Shown here in pieces: positions 34,551 to 43,763 of a DNA stretch of 64,000 bases. Position numbers and translations under genes: made by a program. The stretch is from Companilactobacillus nuruki (GTDB taxonomy: Bacteria; Bacillota; Bacilli; Lactobacillales; Lactobacillaceae): assembly GCF_002872255.1 (NCBI RefSeq), contig NZ_NIPR01000008.1:46202-110201 (forward strand), given 5' to 3'. The notes under the pieces are model-generated. The model ran no database searches. It was given only the letters and a program-made list of their open reading frames with translations, and had not been told where the DNA came from. The first letter of the stretch is position 1. Every line of letters begins with the position of its first letter.

Positions 34551-35201
34551 ATGAAAAGATTAATTTGTCCGTCACTAATGTGCGCGGATTTTACAAATAT
34601 AAAGTCAGAAGTAAATGAATTGGATCAAGCAGGTACTGATATTTTTCATATGGATGTTATGGACGGAGCTTTTGTTCCTAATATGGCATTAGGCCTTGAA
34701 GATTATAAAGCAGTCCGGAGCCTAACCAAACTACCAATGGATGTACATTTGATGGTTAATAATCCTCAAAATATAGTTCCTATTTTTGAAAAATTAGGGG
34801 CTAATATCATTTACATTCACCCAGATACTGATCCGATGCCAAGTAGAACAATTGATGAAATTAAAACAAATGGAATTCATCCCGGAATTGCAATAAATCC
34901 AGGTACTTCTATTGAGACAATTAAGGAATTGCTACCGTTAGTTGATTATGTGTTGGTTATGACAGTTAATCCTGGTTTTTCTGGGCAATCATATTTGGAA
35001 TATGTGAACGATAAAATTAAACATCTGGCCGAATTAAAAAACAAATATGATTTTAATTTGATGGTAGATGGCGCCATTTCCCCAGAAAAAATTAAACTAT
35101 TGTCTGACCTTGGTGTTGACGGATTTATTGTTGGAACATCGTCTTTATTTGGAAAAGATAAAACTTACAAAGAAATTATTAAAGAATTAAAGGAGCTTTG
35201 A
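34551..35201 (+). CDS. alsE: Ribulose-phosphate 3-epimerase family, D-allulose-6-phosphate 3-epimerase-like
   Basis: 216-residue TIM-barrel epimerase. Metal ligands appear in FHMDVMDG (His, Asp), DVHLMV (His) and LMVDGAIS (Asp). Several positions agree with E. coli AlsE as remembered rather than with Rpe: CPSLMCADF instead of PSILSADF, IYIHPDTD instead of the HVEA motif, and VGTSSLF instead of AGSAIF. Together with the RpiB/AlsI-like gene next to it, this suggests allulose-6-phosphate to fructose-6-phosphate conversion; ribulose-5-phosphate activity is possible. SD AAAAAGGAG before the ATG; its end abuts the next gene. Confidence 0.78.
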   Translation: MKRLICPSLMCADFTNIKSEVNELDQAGTDIFHMDVMDGAFVPNMALGLEDYKAVRSLTKLPMDVHLMVNNPQNIVPIFEKLGANIIYIHPDTDPMPSRTIDEIKTNGIHPGIAINPGTSIETIKELLPLVDYVLVMTVNPGFSGQSYLEYVNDKIKHLAELKNKYDFNLMVDGAISPEKIKLLSDLGVDGFIVGTSSLFGKDKTYKEIIKELKEL

Positions 35202-35206
35202 AAATT

Positions 35207-35701
35207 ATGAAAATTGCAGTTGGTTCAGATCATGTTGGATATGAATTAAAACCAACAATTATAGAATATTTAAAAGAATTGGGATATGAAGTTAAAGACT
35301 TTGGTACAGATTCCACTAAGAGAACAGATTACCCGATATATGGCAAGAAAGTTGGAGAAGTTGTTGCTAATGGTGAGTATGATTTAGGAATTATTATGTG
35401 TGGTACTGGAGTAGGAATTTCATTAGCAGCTAATAAGGTTCCTGGAATTAGGGCAGTAGTATGTAGTGAACCATATTCTGCCAAATTATCTAAACAGCAC
35501 AATAATACTAATATTTTAGCCTTTGGTTCCAGAGTAGTCGGAGCAGAGTTGGCTAAAATGATTGTTAAAGAATGGTTAGACGCTAAGTTTATTGGTGGTC
35601 GGCATGAACGCAGAGTTGATGAATTAGGGGCTATTGAAGACCAAAATGATAAAGAGTTTGAAAATATTGAATATTCTCAAAGCAACAAATATAAAGATTA
35701 A
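35207..35701 (+). CDS. rpiB: RpiB-family sugar-phosphate isomerase (ribose-5-P or allose-6-P isomerase)
   Basis: 164-residue RpiB/LacAB-family isomerase. The active-site set is visible: D8 and H9 in GSDHVG, C65 in IIMCGTGVGIS, and NNTNILAFGSRVVG. RpiB proteins of this length act on ribose-5-phosphate and, in the allose pathway (AlsI), on allose-6-phosphate; the adjacent AlsE-like epimerase favours the latter here. I chose ATG 35207 with AAAGGAG 11 bases upstream; a TTG at 35198 overlaps the alsE stop and is closer. Downstream lies the PTS importer. Confidence 0.86.
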   Translation: MKIAVGSDHVGYELKPTIIEYLKELGYEVKDFGTDSTKRTDYPIYGKKVGEVVANGEYDLGIIMCGTGVGISLAANKVPGIRAVVCSEPYSAKLSKQHNNTNILAFGSRVVGAELAKMIVKEWLDAKFIGGRHERRVDELGAIEDQNDKEFENIEYSQSNKYKD

Positions 35702-35743
35702 AAATGATATAAAAATCTGATATTTATGTATAGAGGTGCAATT

Positions 35744-37606
35744 ATGTCAAACGAAAAATCCTTAGGAAAAAGGATTCTTGATTTAGTAGGTGGCGAAAAA
35801 AATATTTCAGGTATAACTCATTGTGCTACTAGATTGAGGATGCTTTTAAGGGATGACACTATAGCAAATAATAATCGTAATGATATTAAGAACTTAGATG
35901 GGGTCATTGATGTCGCAGAGACTGGTGGGCAATTTCAAGTTATTATTGGACCAGCAGTTGCTAATGTATATGATGAGTTGGTAGATGGTACAAATTTAAA
36001 TGGAGATAGTGATAAAGATGATGATATACCTAAGAGTGGTAATATCTTATCCAGATTGCTTGATGTCGTTGCTGGGATATTTACTCCATTGTTACCATTG
36101 CTGGCTGGTTCAGGTGTCCTTCGGGGAGTAGTCTTATTATTAGTTCAAATGAAATGGCTCAGTAATACGTCAGGCACTTATCATATTCTCACTGCAGCTT
36201 CAACGGCGGTATTTTATTTCTTGCCAATTTTGTTAGCAATAACGTCGGCAGAAAAATTTAAAGTAAATAAATATGTTTCAGCAGCGATTATGGGATCTCT
36301 AATTATGCCAGAGATCACTAATATAATGGGATCGCATGGTAATGGAGTTGTAACACACTTCTTTGGCATTCCTATTGTGCTGATGACTTATACTTCAACG
36401 GTTATTCCAGCCATTTTAGCAATTTGGTGCTTATCGTATTTGGAACGTTGGTTGAAAAAACTTATTCCTGAAAGTCTACAATTATTATTTGTTCCATTAA
36501 TTTCATTATTTATTATGGTTCCATTAACTGCAGGATTATTCGGACCATTTGGAGTTTATGTAGGTGAAGGAATATCCAATGTTATTAATTTCTTAATGAA
36601 TTATAATGGTTGGATCGCTGGTGCCCTTGTTGGTGGTGCCTGGAATGTATTTGTTATATTCGGATTACAGTGGGCCGTTAATCCAGTTATGATTCAAAAT
36701 ATTAGTCGATTTGGATTTGATCAAATTGTTCCATTAACTGCAGCTGCTAATTTTGGTATGGCAGGAGCTACCTTAGGTACTTTCTTTAGAACTCATGATC
36801 AGAAAATGAAGGCTTATTCGATGTCAGCGTTACTATCAATTTTCTTTGCTGGTATTACCGAACCTTCAATTTATGGTGTAGGTGTCAGATATAAGAAACC
36901 TTTGATTGCAGCAGTGGCCGGTGGTGCTGTTGGTGGCGCCTTTATTGGTGGAATGCACGTTAAAGCCTTTGCTTTTGTTTTTGGTGGTTTAACAACATTA
37001 CCTGCCTTTGTTGGTTCAACCTTTATTTCATATGTTATTGGTTTAGCAATTTGTTTTGCGGTTGCATTTGCAATCACTTTAGTTATTGGTATTAATGAGA
37101 ATTCTATTACAAAAACAAAAACTGATCCTGTTGGTAATACTAAAGCGCTATCTGATGAATTAATTCAACAACCATTAAGTGGGAAAGTAGCTGATTTAGC
37201 TACTGCTAATGACCCAGCTTTTGCATCTGGAGCTATGGGTCAAGGAATGGTAATTTTACCAGACGATAATGTCGTGTATGCACCATTTAGTGGAACAATT
37301 ACGATGTTATTTGATACACATCATGCTATTGGTATTACATCCAATAGGGGTGCTGAAGTTATGATTCATATTGGTATTGATACAGTCAAGTTGAACGGTA
37401 AATATTTTGAAGCATTAGTTAAACAAGGAGATAGTGTTTCAGCTGGTCAGCCATTAATTAAGTTTGACAGAAAGAAAATTGAAGAAGAAGGATATGATCT
37501 ATCAACATTTGTCATAGTTACAAATACAAATGAATATAAGGATGTTCGATTAGTTGCCGCTGATGTTGGTCAACACGGACGTGATACACTTCAAGTTGCA
37601 TTGTGA
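35744..37606 (+). CDS. PTS EIIBCA fusion, beta-glucoside family
   Basis: 620-residue sugar permease. EIIB at 1-80 with C27 in ITHCATRLRM, EIIC at about 110-455 with around ten spans (FTPLLPLLAGSGVLRG, EPSIYGVGVRYKKP), EIIA at about 480-620 with phospho-His in VMIHIGIDTVKLNG and partner THHAIGI. It is of the same subfamily as the split IIBC/IIA at 29261/31473. It most likely brings in and phosphorylates the glycoside cleaved by the GH1 enzyme, or the free hexose. I chose ATG 35744 with AGAGGTG upstream, over ATG 35726. Last gene of the operon. Confidence 0.92.
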   Translation: MSNEKSLGKRILDLVGGEKNISGITHCATRLRMLLRDDTIANNNRNDIKNLDGVIDVAETGGQFQVIIGPAVANVYDELVDGTNLNGDSDKDDDIPKSGNILSRLLDVVAGIFTPLLPLLAGSGVLRGVVLLLVQMKWLSNTSGTYHILTAASTAVFYFLPILLAITSAEKFKVNKYVSAAIMGSLIMPEITNIMGSHGNGVVTHFFGIPIVLMTYTSTVIPAILAIWCLSYLERWLKKLIPESLQLLFVPLISLFIMVPLTAGLFGPFGVYVGEGISNVINFLMNYNGWIAGALVGGAWNVFVIFGLQWAVNPVMIQNISRFGFDQIVPLTAAANFGMAGATLGTFFRTHDQKMKAYSMSALLSIFFAGITEPSIYGVGVRYKKPLIAAVAGGAVGGAFIGGMHVKAFAFVFGGLTTLPAFVGSTFISYVIGLAICFAVAFAITLVIGINENSITKTKTDPVGNTKALSDELIQQPLSGKVADLATANDPAFASGAMGQGMVILPDDNVVYAPFSGTITMLFDTHHAIGITSNRGAEVMIHIGIDTVKLNGKYFEALVKQGDSVSAGQPLIKFDRKKIEEEGYDLSTFVIVTNTNEYKDVRLVAADVGQHGRDTLQVAL

Positions 37607-37620
37607 TTGGAGGTTAAGTA

Positions 37621-37660
37621 AAAAAACGTAGTTCCCAAATAAAAAGGAACTACGTTTTTT
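37621..37660. terminator. Bidirectional terminator between the PTS and HAD genes
   Basis: 15-bp perfect stem AAAAAACGTAGTTCC (37621-37635) with 37646-37660. Confidence 0.88.
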
Positions 37661-37665
37661 ATACT

Positions 37666-38442
37666 TTAAATTAAATTATAATGTTTCAATCCGTTAACAA
37701 TACCACCGTTAACGTTTTCAGTGGTAACATAAGTAGCAGCTTCCTTAACTGAATCTATACCATTACCCATAGCAATACCATAATCAGCAAATTCGATCAT
37801 TGGCAAATCATTAGTTCCATCACCAAAGGCATAAACGGGCTTTTTCTCTAAATCCAACTCCTTTAGTAGATGCTTTATACCAGTCATTTTAGATATTCCT
37901 TGATTAACAGTATCAATTGAAAAATGGCCTGTTTTATAAAATGTAAGTTGGTCATATTTTTCTTGATAGCGTTGAGAATTACCATGTGATAAAACAACAA
38001 TCATTGAAATATCCTCTTTTTGGTAAAAGTTTGGATCAATCGAGGGCATATCAAGGTGTAAATTTTGGAAGAAGTCAGTGACCTCGTCTGTATTTTCACT
38101 TAAAACAGTTTTGTAGGGAGTATGCATACTGACAGTGTCACCTAGAGAGTGTGCTGAATCAATAACTTCTTTGATAAGTTCAGGGTTAATATTATTCTTA
38201 TAGATTACCTTGCCTTGGGCTTGGACAAACGCACCATTTAAAGTAATATAAGAATCAATATCAGTGGTACTAGTAGCAGCATCTATTTCAATTGGAGAGC
38301 GTCCAGTGCTAATTACTGGTAAATAATTATTAGCTTTTAATTGATGGATGGCCTGGGAGACTGAGTTGTCTACTTGAGATTGTTTATTAAATAAGGTACC
38401 GTCTAGGTCAAAGAAGACAGTTCCTTGATAATTATTTTGCAA
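37666..38442 (-). CDS. Cof-type HAD-superfamily phosphatase
   Basis: 258-residue HAD hydrolase of the Cof/YidA group. Motif I is FFDLDGTLF near residue 10, motif II ISTGRSP near 40, and the late motif FGDGTNDLPMIEFADYGIAMGNG near 207-229 is the typical Cof end. These enzymes dephosphorylate sugar phosphates or flavin/PLP-related compounds with broad specificity. The start is a TTG with GGTGA upstream; no ATG is better placed. Single-gene unit, convergent with the PTS operon. Confidence 0.87.
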   Translation of the reverse strand: MQNNYQGTVFFDLDGTLFNKQSQVDNSVSQAIHQLKANNYLPVISTGRSPIEIDAATSTTDIDSYITLNGAFVQAQGKVIYKNNINPELIKEVIDSAHSLGDTVSMHTPYKTVLSENTDEVTDFFQNLHLDMPSIDPNFYQKEDISMIVVLSHGNSQRYQEKYDQLTFYKTGHFSIDTVNQGISKMTGIKHLLKELDLEKKPVYAFGDGTNDLPMIEFADYGIAMGNGIDSVKEAATYVTTENVNGGIVNGLKHYNLI

Positions 38443-38543
38443 AAAATCACCAACTTAATTCAAATTTATTTTGTATACTTATATCATAGTAACAATTTTT
38501 ACATTGATGATATAGTTTAATCTTACGTATGGAGTGATAATTT

Positions 38544-39293
38544 ATGAAAATTCTAATGATAGAAGATAATAAGTCCGTCTCTGAAATGATGGGGATGTTC
38601 TTTCAAAAGGAAAAATGGGAGGCTAGTTTTGCCTATGATGGCAATGAAGCTGTAGATATGTTCAATGAAGATCCTAACAAGTGGGATATGATTACTTTGG
38701 ACTTAAACCTTCCTGGCAAAGATGGAATGGAGGTTGCAAAGGAAATCCGCAAGGTTTCTAAAACTGTCCCTATTATCATGTTAACTGCTCGTGATACTGA
38801 GAGCGATCAGGTTCTAGGACTAGAATTTGGTGCAGATGATTATGTCACAAAACCATTCAGCCCAATTACTTTGATTGCCAGAATGAAAGCCATTCATAGA
38901 CGTGATGAAAATTTGGCTGAAAAATTAGCTGAGAATACACCAGTTAATGCTGAAGTGGAAGAGATTGATGATGGGTTTGATATCAATACAGGATTTTTCA
39001 AACTTAATTCTAGTACGCGGGAAGCTTACTTGGATGATAAAGAAATCCCTGATCTAACACCAAAAGAATTTGATTTATTAAAAACTTTAGCAAGCAAACC
39101 AAAACAAGTCTTTTCTCGTGAACAATTGTTAGAACAAGTTTGGGACTATGATTACTTTGGTGAAGAGAGAACCGTTGATGCCCATATAAAAAAATTGCGT
39201 CAAAAAATTGAGAAAGTCGGACCACAAGTTATTGAAACTGTTTGGGGCGTTGGCTATAAATTTGATGATTCAGGAGCAAAGTCTAAAGCATAA
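38544..39293 (+). CDS. OmpR/PhoB-family response regulator
   Basis: 249-residue response regulator. Receiver domain 1-115: acidic E7 and D8, phospho-acceptor D53 (TLDLNLPG), T81 and K103 (TKPFSP). A longer than usual acidic linker (about 120-145) precedes the winged-helix DNA-binding domain (TPKEFDLLKTLAS, ERTVDAHIKKLRQKI, VWGVGYKF). The kinase gene follows with a one-base overlap (TAATG), so they form a two-component pair. Signal unknown; the pair resembles lactobacillar systems for envelope or stress sensing, but I would not name it. Confidence 0.92.
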   Translation: MKILMIEDNKSVSEMMGMFFQKEKWEASFAYDGNEAVDMFNEDPNKWDMITLDLNLPGKDGMEVAKEIRKVSKTVPIIMLTARDTESDQVLGLEFGADDYVTKPFSPITLIARMKAIHRRDENLAEKLAENTPVNAEVEEIDDGFDINTGFFKLNSSTREAYLDDKEIPDLTPKEFDLLKTLASKPKQVFSREQLLEQVWDYDYFGEERTVDAHIKKLRQKIEKVGPQVIETVWGVGYKFDDSGAKSKA

Positions 39294-40795
39294 TGAAATT
39301 AATTTATCAAAATATGCTGAGTTTTTTGATTGTTATTCTAACCACACTTGGAATTATTTTATATTCAGTAACTAGCGCCTCAACTAGTTGGGAATATAAT
39401 CGAACTTATAAAAGTTTGGAAAGCTATGCCGGTAACTTGGAAAAAATAGCTTTGAAGACGGATCCTAAAACTGGGCAGATTCATAACATTACTGGGGATA
39501 ATATTCGGACGGTTGAACAGGTTCTATCTGAAAGAAATGTTCAGTTTGCAATCTTTGATTATAACAATAATCAAGTTTATCCAAATCCACCAGCTAACGT
39601 TAAACTACATTTAAGACCATCATATTGGAATAAATTAAAGCAAGGCAAAACAATTCGTAACGTTCAAAAGTTACAAGATACTGAAGGTAATCCAAGATTA
39701 CGTAAAGATGATAATCGTAGTTATGTTTACGTATTAACACCATGGTTCCAGAATGGTAAGCTGATTGCAGCGGTTTGGGCTGGTTCTGATGTCTCTGAAC
39801 TGCAAACTAATATTGGTGAAATTAATAGTCGTTTATACTTTGCTCTGTTAATCTCGTTATTAGCTGCAATTATTTTGAGTTTCTTATTGTCGCGTTATCA
39901 AGTTAATCGAATTAATCGTTTACGTGGCGCTACTAAAAAGGTCGCTAATAATGATTTTTCAGTTCATATTGAAAGTAAAGGTCGAGACGAGTTGGATGAT
40001 TTGGCTGAAGACTTCAATCAAATGGTTAAGTCACTTGAAGCTTCAGATACTGAAATTAAACGTCAAGAGCAACGACGCAAAGAGTTCATGGCAGATGCTT
40101 CTCATGAAATGAGAACACCTTTAACGACAATCAATGGTTTATTAGAGGGATTAGCGTATGATGCTATTCCAGAAGAATCTAAGGGACAAAGTATCCAATT
40201 GATGAGAAACGAAACTAAGCGTTTGATCAGGTTAGTTAATGAGAATCTTGATTACGAAAAAATTCGTACTAATCAGATTACGATGGCTAAACGAGTATTT
40301 GATGCCAATAAGCCGTTGAAGGATATCACCTCACAACTTGAGAAAAAGGCTGATAGTTCAGGAGATAAATTAATCCTTAAAACTTTTGATGGTGATTTAA
40401 AGACTTATGCTGACTATGATCGATTTGTTCAAGTTATTTTTAATATCATGCAAAATGCTATTCAATTTACCAACGATGGTAAAATTTTTATTAGTGGTAG
40501 TCGTGATGAAGAACGTCATGCGGCAGTATTTACAATTTCTGATACTGGTATTGGAATGTCTGAAGATCAAGTTAAGAATATTTGGGATCGTTACTATAAA
40601 GCTGACCCATCACGTAAGAATCGAAAATATGGTGAATCGGGTCTAGGATTATCAATTGTCCATCAATTAGTTGAGAATCATGGTGGTGAAATTGAGGTCA
40701 CAAGTAAATTGAATGAAGGAACAACCTTTACAATTACTTTATTTGATGAAGGGTTCGAACATAAGACTGATGAGAATAAATCAGAAAATGAATAA
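39293..40795 (+). CDS. Sensor histidine kinase
   Basis: 500-residue HisKA-type kinase. Two membrane spans (about 8-27 and 184-202) bracket a roughly 155-residue extracellular sensor; a HAMP region follows, with RLRGATKKVANNDFS. The HisKA box has phospho-acceptor H271 in ASHEMRTPL; the ATPase domain shows IMQNAIQFT (N box), ISDTGIGM (G1) and GESGLGLSIV (G2). Partner of the upstream regulator. A terminator follows. Confidence 0.93.
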   Translation: MKLIYQNMLSFLIVILTTLGIILYSVTSASTSWEYNRTYKSLESYAGNLEKIALKTDPKTGQIHNITGDNIRTVEQVLSERNVQFAIFDYNNNQVYPNPPANVKLHLRPSYWNKLKQGKTIRNVQKLQDTEGNPRLRKDDNRSYVYVLTPWFQNGKLIAAVWAGSDVSELQTNIGEINSRLYFALLISLLAAIILSFLLSRYQVNRINRLRGATKKVANNDFSVHIESKGRDELDDLAEDFNQMVKSLEASDTEIKRQEQRRKEFMADASHEMRTPLTTINGLLEGLAYDAIPEESKGQSIQLMRNETKRLIRLVNENLDYEKIRTNQITMAKRVFDANKPLKDITSQLEKKADSSGDKLILKTFDGDLKTYADYDRFVQVIFNIMQNAIQFTNDGKIFISGSRDEERHAAVFTISDTGIGMSEDQVKNIWDRYYKADPSRKNRKYGESGLGLSIVHQLVENHGGEIEVTSKLNEGTTFTITLFDEGFEHKTDENKSENE

Positions 40796-40805
40796 TTTTT
40801 ATTAG

Positions 40806-40847
40806 AAAAAAGCATCTTTAATTCAACTTGAGTTAAAGGTGTTTTTT
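40806..40847 (+). terminator. Terminator of the two-component operon
   Basis: A-run with GCATCTTTAA pairs to TTAAAGGTG plus T-run with one bulge and one wobble. Confidence 0.7.
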
Positions 40848-40870
40848 GTTAAATTAAGGTGGATAAGATT

Positions 40871-41494
40871 ATGAAATATGAATGGCGTAAACAAGAAAAA
40901 GAGTTTTATACGATGAAGAAACAACCTAAAATTGTAACTATACCTAAACAAAGATTCATGTCGTTACATGGAATAGGTGATCCTAATGGCAAAGATTTTA
41001 ATGAAAAGATTCAAATACTTTATCCCGCTTCATATGGGGTGAAAGGTGCTTATAAAAAGTATTGTCTTGATAAAGATGTTGAGTTTGAGGATTATGTTGT
41101 ATTTCCACTGGAAGGTGTGTGGTCTCTAACGACTAAGGGACAACAGATGGATCATCTTGATAAAAATGAGTTTGAATATGATATTATGATTAGAATTCCT
41201 GATTTTGTTCCGAATGAATTGATACAGGTGAGCTTAGATGAAACTCGAGATAAGAAAAATTTATCTGGGATTTCTAAAATTGAAATAAAGGAATATCCTG
41301 AAATGCAAGTTGGTCAAATTTTACATATTGGTAGTTATGATGATGAACCTACTAGTTTTGAAAAGATTGATGAGTTAGTGGGCAAAGAGGGAAAAAGTAG
41401 AACCTCTAAAATCCATCGAGAGATATATTTGTCTGATGCTAGAAGAGTTGCACCAGACAAGTTGAAAACGGTTTTGAGATATCAAATAAAATAA
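40871..41494 (+). CDS. GyrI-like small-molecule-binding domain protein
   Basis: 207 residues resembling the GyrI-like/effector-binding (SOUL-type) family: IPKQRFMSLHGIGDPNGKDFNEKIQ and, after it, LYPASYGVKGAYK, then HIGSYDDEPTSF near residue 150. Stand-alone members of this size are common in lactobacilli and are thought to bind small ligands or act as mild hydrolases; no function is established here. I chose ATG 40871 with AAGGTGG upstream over a GTG at 40859. Single gene, terminated by the hairpin at 41501. Confidence 0.8.
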   Translation: MKYEWRKQEKEFYTMKKQPKIVTIPKQRFMSLHGIGDPNGKDFNEKIQILYPASYGVKGAYKKYCLDKDVEFEDYVVFPLEGVWSLTTKGQQMDHLDKNEFEYDIMIRIPDFVPNELIQVSLDETRDKKNLSGISKIEIKEYPEMQVGQILHIGSYDDEPTSFEKIDELVGKEGKSRTSKIHREIYLSDARRVAPDKLKTVLRYQIK

Positions 41495-41500
41495 CAATAT

Positions 41501-41549
41501 AAAAAAGGGGCCAGTAATCATCGTCGATTACTGGCCTCCTTTATTTTTT
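41501..41549. terminator. Bidirectional terminator between GyrI-like and LTA synthase genes
   Basis: GGCCAGTAATC (41509-41519) pairs with GATTACTGGCC (41526-41536); flanking A- and T-runs. The tail overlaps the LTA synthase stop. Confidence 0.85.
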
Positions 41550-43682
41550 ATTCAAATAAGACCAACTATCAATTGGAGTACGATCATCTTGTAATTGAAC
41601 CGCATCAGTATTGTAAAGGTCGGTTGTTGATTTATTACCATTCTTTGAATATAAACTAGTTGATTTATCACCTAGTTTGTTTCTGATTTCTTCCATTTGT
41701 TGAATTTGGTTCTGATAAGAATAATCAGCAGGGTTAATAGGGGTAAAATCAAATGGCGTATAGAATCGTAATAGATTTTTATTATTGATACTATCCGAAG
41801 TTGATAATTTTAAATCTACTGCTTTTTCCCATTTATCGACTTTAGTTAAAAGTTCAGGGTTACTTTGTAGATCGACTTTTTCGCCAGTATCATTTGAAAA
41901 GACTTGTGCTGAGTCACTGCTACGAAGGACTGTATAGTGTGGTGTTATGAAATTACCGTTACGTAAAGCAACTAGTTGACTGTGGTCTTTGGACAATAAA
42001 TCAGTTCCCAGTTGAACGTATTGTTTAGTATTGATGCCTGCTAAATGCAAAATAGTTGGTAAAACATCGATTTCTCCACCATATGTGTGTTTTATTCCAC
42101 CTTTAAGTCCATTCATATGAATCATAAATGGAACTCGTTGCATTTGCGTATTATCGAATTTTCCCCATGTATCAGGATCTTTCCCAATTAAGGATGAGAG
42201 TACTTTGTGTTGATCATCATTTAACCCAAAATGATCTCCATAGAGTACAACCATGGTATTTTTTTCTAAGCCGGAATCATTTAGGTAATTGAAGAATTCT
42301 TCAACTGATTTATCCAAATAATGAGCCGTTTTGAAATAGCTATTTAATTTATCATTAGTTGTTTCAGATGTCTTAAAATCACCGTTGTCTTCATCCGACA
42401 ATTGATAATCAACGTGATTAGTGACAGTTAGGAATTTGGTATAGAAGGGTTGTTGTAATTGTTCTAAATACTTAGCCCCCTCTGAGAAAAGTAACTTATC
42501 TTTGATGCCGTACCCGCTTCCCGATTGAGTATCAGGATTCTTGGAGTCATAATAACTTTCATCAAAGAAGTAGTTGTAGCCCATGTTCTTATATGTCACA
42601 TTTCTTCCCCAGAAGCTACCAACGTTTCCGTGAAATACAGCGCTTGTATAACCCTTTTCTTGTTGTAAAATTGCTGGAGCGGCTTGAAAAGTATTGTCTC
42701 CACCTAACTTTTGAAAGAATGAACCAGATGAGAAACCAAAGAGACCCGATTCTAACATAGTTTCGGCATCACTGGTACGGCCACCTCCACCGACTTCATT
42801 GAAAAAATTATCATAGGAAATAGTATTCTTATCATTATAAAGACTGTTTAAAAATGGTGTTACTTCTTGACCATTAATTTTCATGCCAATTAAAAATTGT
42901 TCAAAGCTTTCCAAATGAATAATTATGATATTTTTTCCATTAGCTTTTCCAAAATAATTGGGATTAGGGGCAGCATAATTATCTTTTGTATAGTCAAGAG
43001 CTGAATCAACTTCAGTTTCCGTAGCAGTTGATCGAACTTGACTATTTTGAACTGATCGAACTGAATCATAAGCTAGAAAGGAGTTTATTCCCAAATATTT
43101 AACGATATAGGAATGATCGAAAGTCCGACCTAATAATTGGGGACGATTTAATTCCGAACCAGCTAAATCAGCTGTGAAAAGAGTAAATCCTAAAAATGTT
43201 GTGGCGAGAGCATTAATTTTTCTAAAAGGCGTTTGATCAATTTTAATAAAGTGAGTTGCAAATAATAAAACAATCACTATAATATCAAACCAATAAATAA
43301 TATCTCCTAATTGCATAGCACTAGCGGTAGTTTTGCCAAGTCCTTTAGCAACCTTGGCAACTCCTGTAATAGTACTACTGGCAATGAAGTCAGCATTTTC
43401 ACGATAAAATAAAATATTTGAATAAATAAAAATCGTGTCAATTAAATAAATAATTCCCATAAAGATATATGATAATTTAGGCCTGTTAAAGTACAAAGCC
43501 AAGCTCATAAAGAAGACGGTTGTGGCAAAGGGATTGACAATTAGAAATAAGTACTGCCAAGGATTGTTAGCCGTCAAAGAAAAACCAGCAAAATAAGCAA
43601 TTACTGATTTTAACCATAAACAAAGGATTAGAAGTGACATAAAGCCTAATCTTCTATTTAGTATGGATTGAATTTTTTTCAT
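41541..43682 (-). CDS. ltaS: Lipoteichoic acid synthase family protein (LtaS), paralogue 1
   Basis: 713-residue polyglycerolphosphate (lipoteichoic acid) synthase-type protein. Five N-terminal membrane spans (residues about 13-175) precede an extracellular sulfatase-like domain: metal ligand E258 in IHLESFEQF, catalytic T303 in GGRTSDAE, and VVLYGDHFGLND with the Asp-His metal pair. The family transfers glycerol phosphate from phosphatidylglycerol to the growing chain. I chose ATG 43682, since GAGGG lies just upstream and inside the sequence that an ATG at 43694 would translate. It lies downstream of a close paralogue, with a terminator between. Confidence 0.9.
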   Translation of the reverse strand: MKKIQSILNRRLGFMSLLILCLWLKSVIAYFAGFSLTANNPWQYLFLIVNPFATTVFFMSLALYFNRPKLSYIFMGIIYLIDTIFIYSNILFYRENADFIASSTITGVAKVAKGLGKTTASAMQLGDIIYWFDIIVIVLLFATHFIKIDQTPFRKINALATTFLGFTLFTADLAGSELNRPQLLGRTFDHSYIVKYLGINSFLAYDSVRSVQNSQVRSTATETEVDSALDYTKDNYAAPNPNYFGKANGKNIIIIHLESFEQFLIGMKINGQEVTPFLNSLYNDKNTISYDNFFNEVGGGGRTSDAETMLESGLFGFSSGSFFQKLGGDNTFQAAPAILQQEKGYTSAVFHGNVGSFWGRNVTYKNMGYNYFFDESYYDSKNPDTQSGSGYGIKDKLLFSEGAKYLEQLQQPFYTKFLTVTNHVDYQLSDEDNGDFKTSETTNDKLNSYFKTAHYLDKSVEEFFNYLNDSGLEKNTMVVLYGDHFGLNDDQHKVLSSLIGKDPDTWGKFDNTQMQRVPFMIHMNGLKGGIKHTYGGEIDVLPTILHLAGINTKQYVQLGTDLLSKDHSQLVALRNGNFITPHYTVLRSSDSAQVFSNDTGEKVDLQSNPELLTKVDKWEKAVDLKLSTSDSINNKNLLRFYTPFDFTPINPADYSYQNQIQQMEEIRNKLGDKSTSLYSKNGNKSTTDLYNTDAVQLQDDRTPIDSWSYLNKK

Positions 43683-43736
43683 AATAACCCTCATAACTAA
43701 TATAATTCATCAACTTATCATACGTTATTTAGAGAA

Positions 43737-43763
43737 TAAAAAAAAGCCGACTTGTGTCGACTT
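43737..43763 (-). terminator. Terminator between the two LTA synthase genes
   Basis: On the minus strand AAGTCGAC-ACAA-GTCGGCTT with one U-G pair, followed by a T-run; it overlaps the stop codon of paralogue 2. Confidence 0.7.
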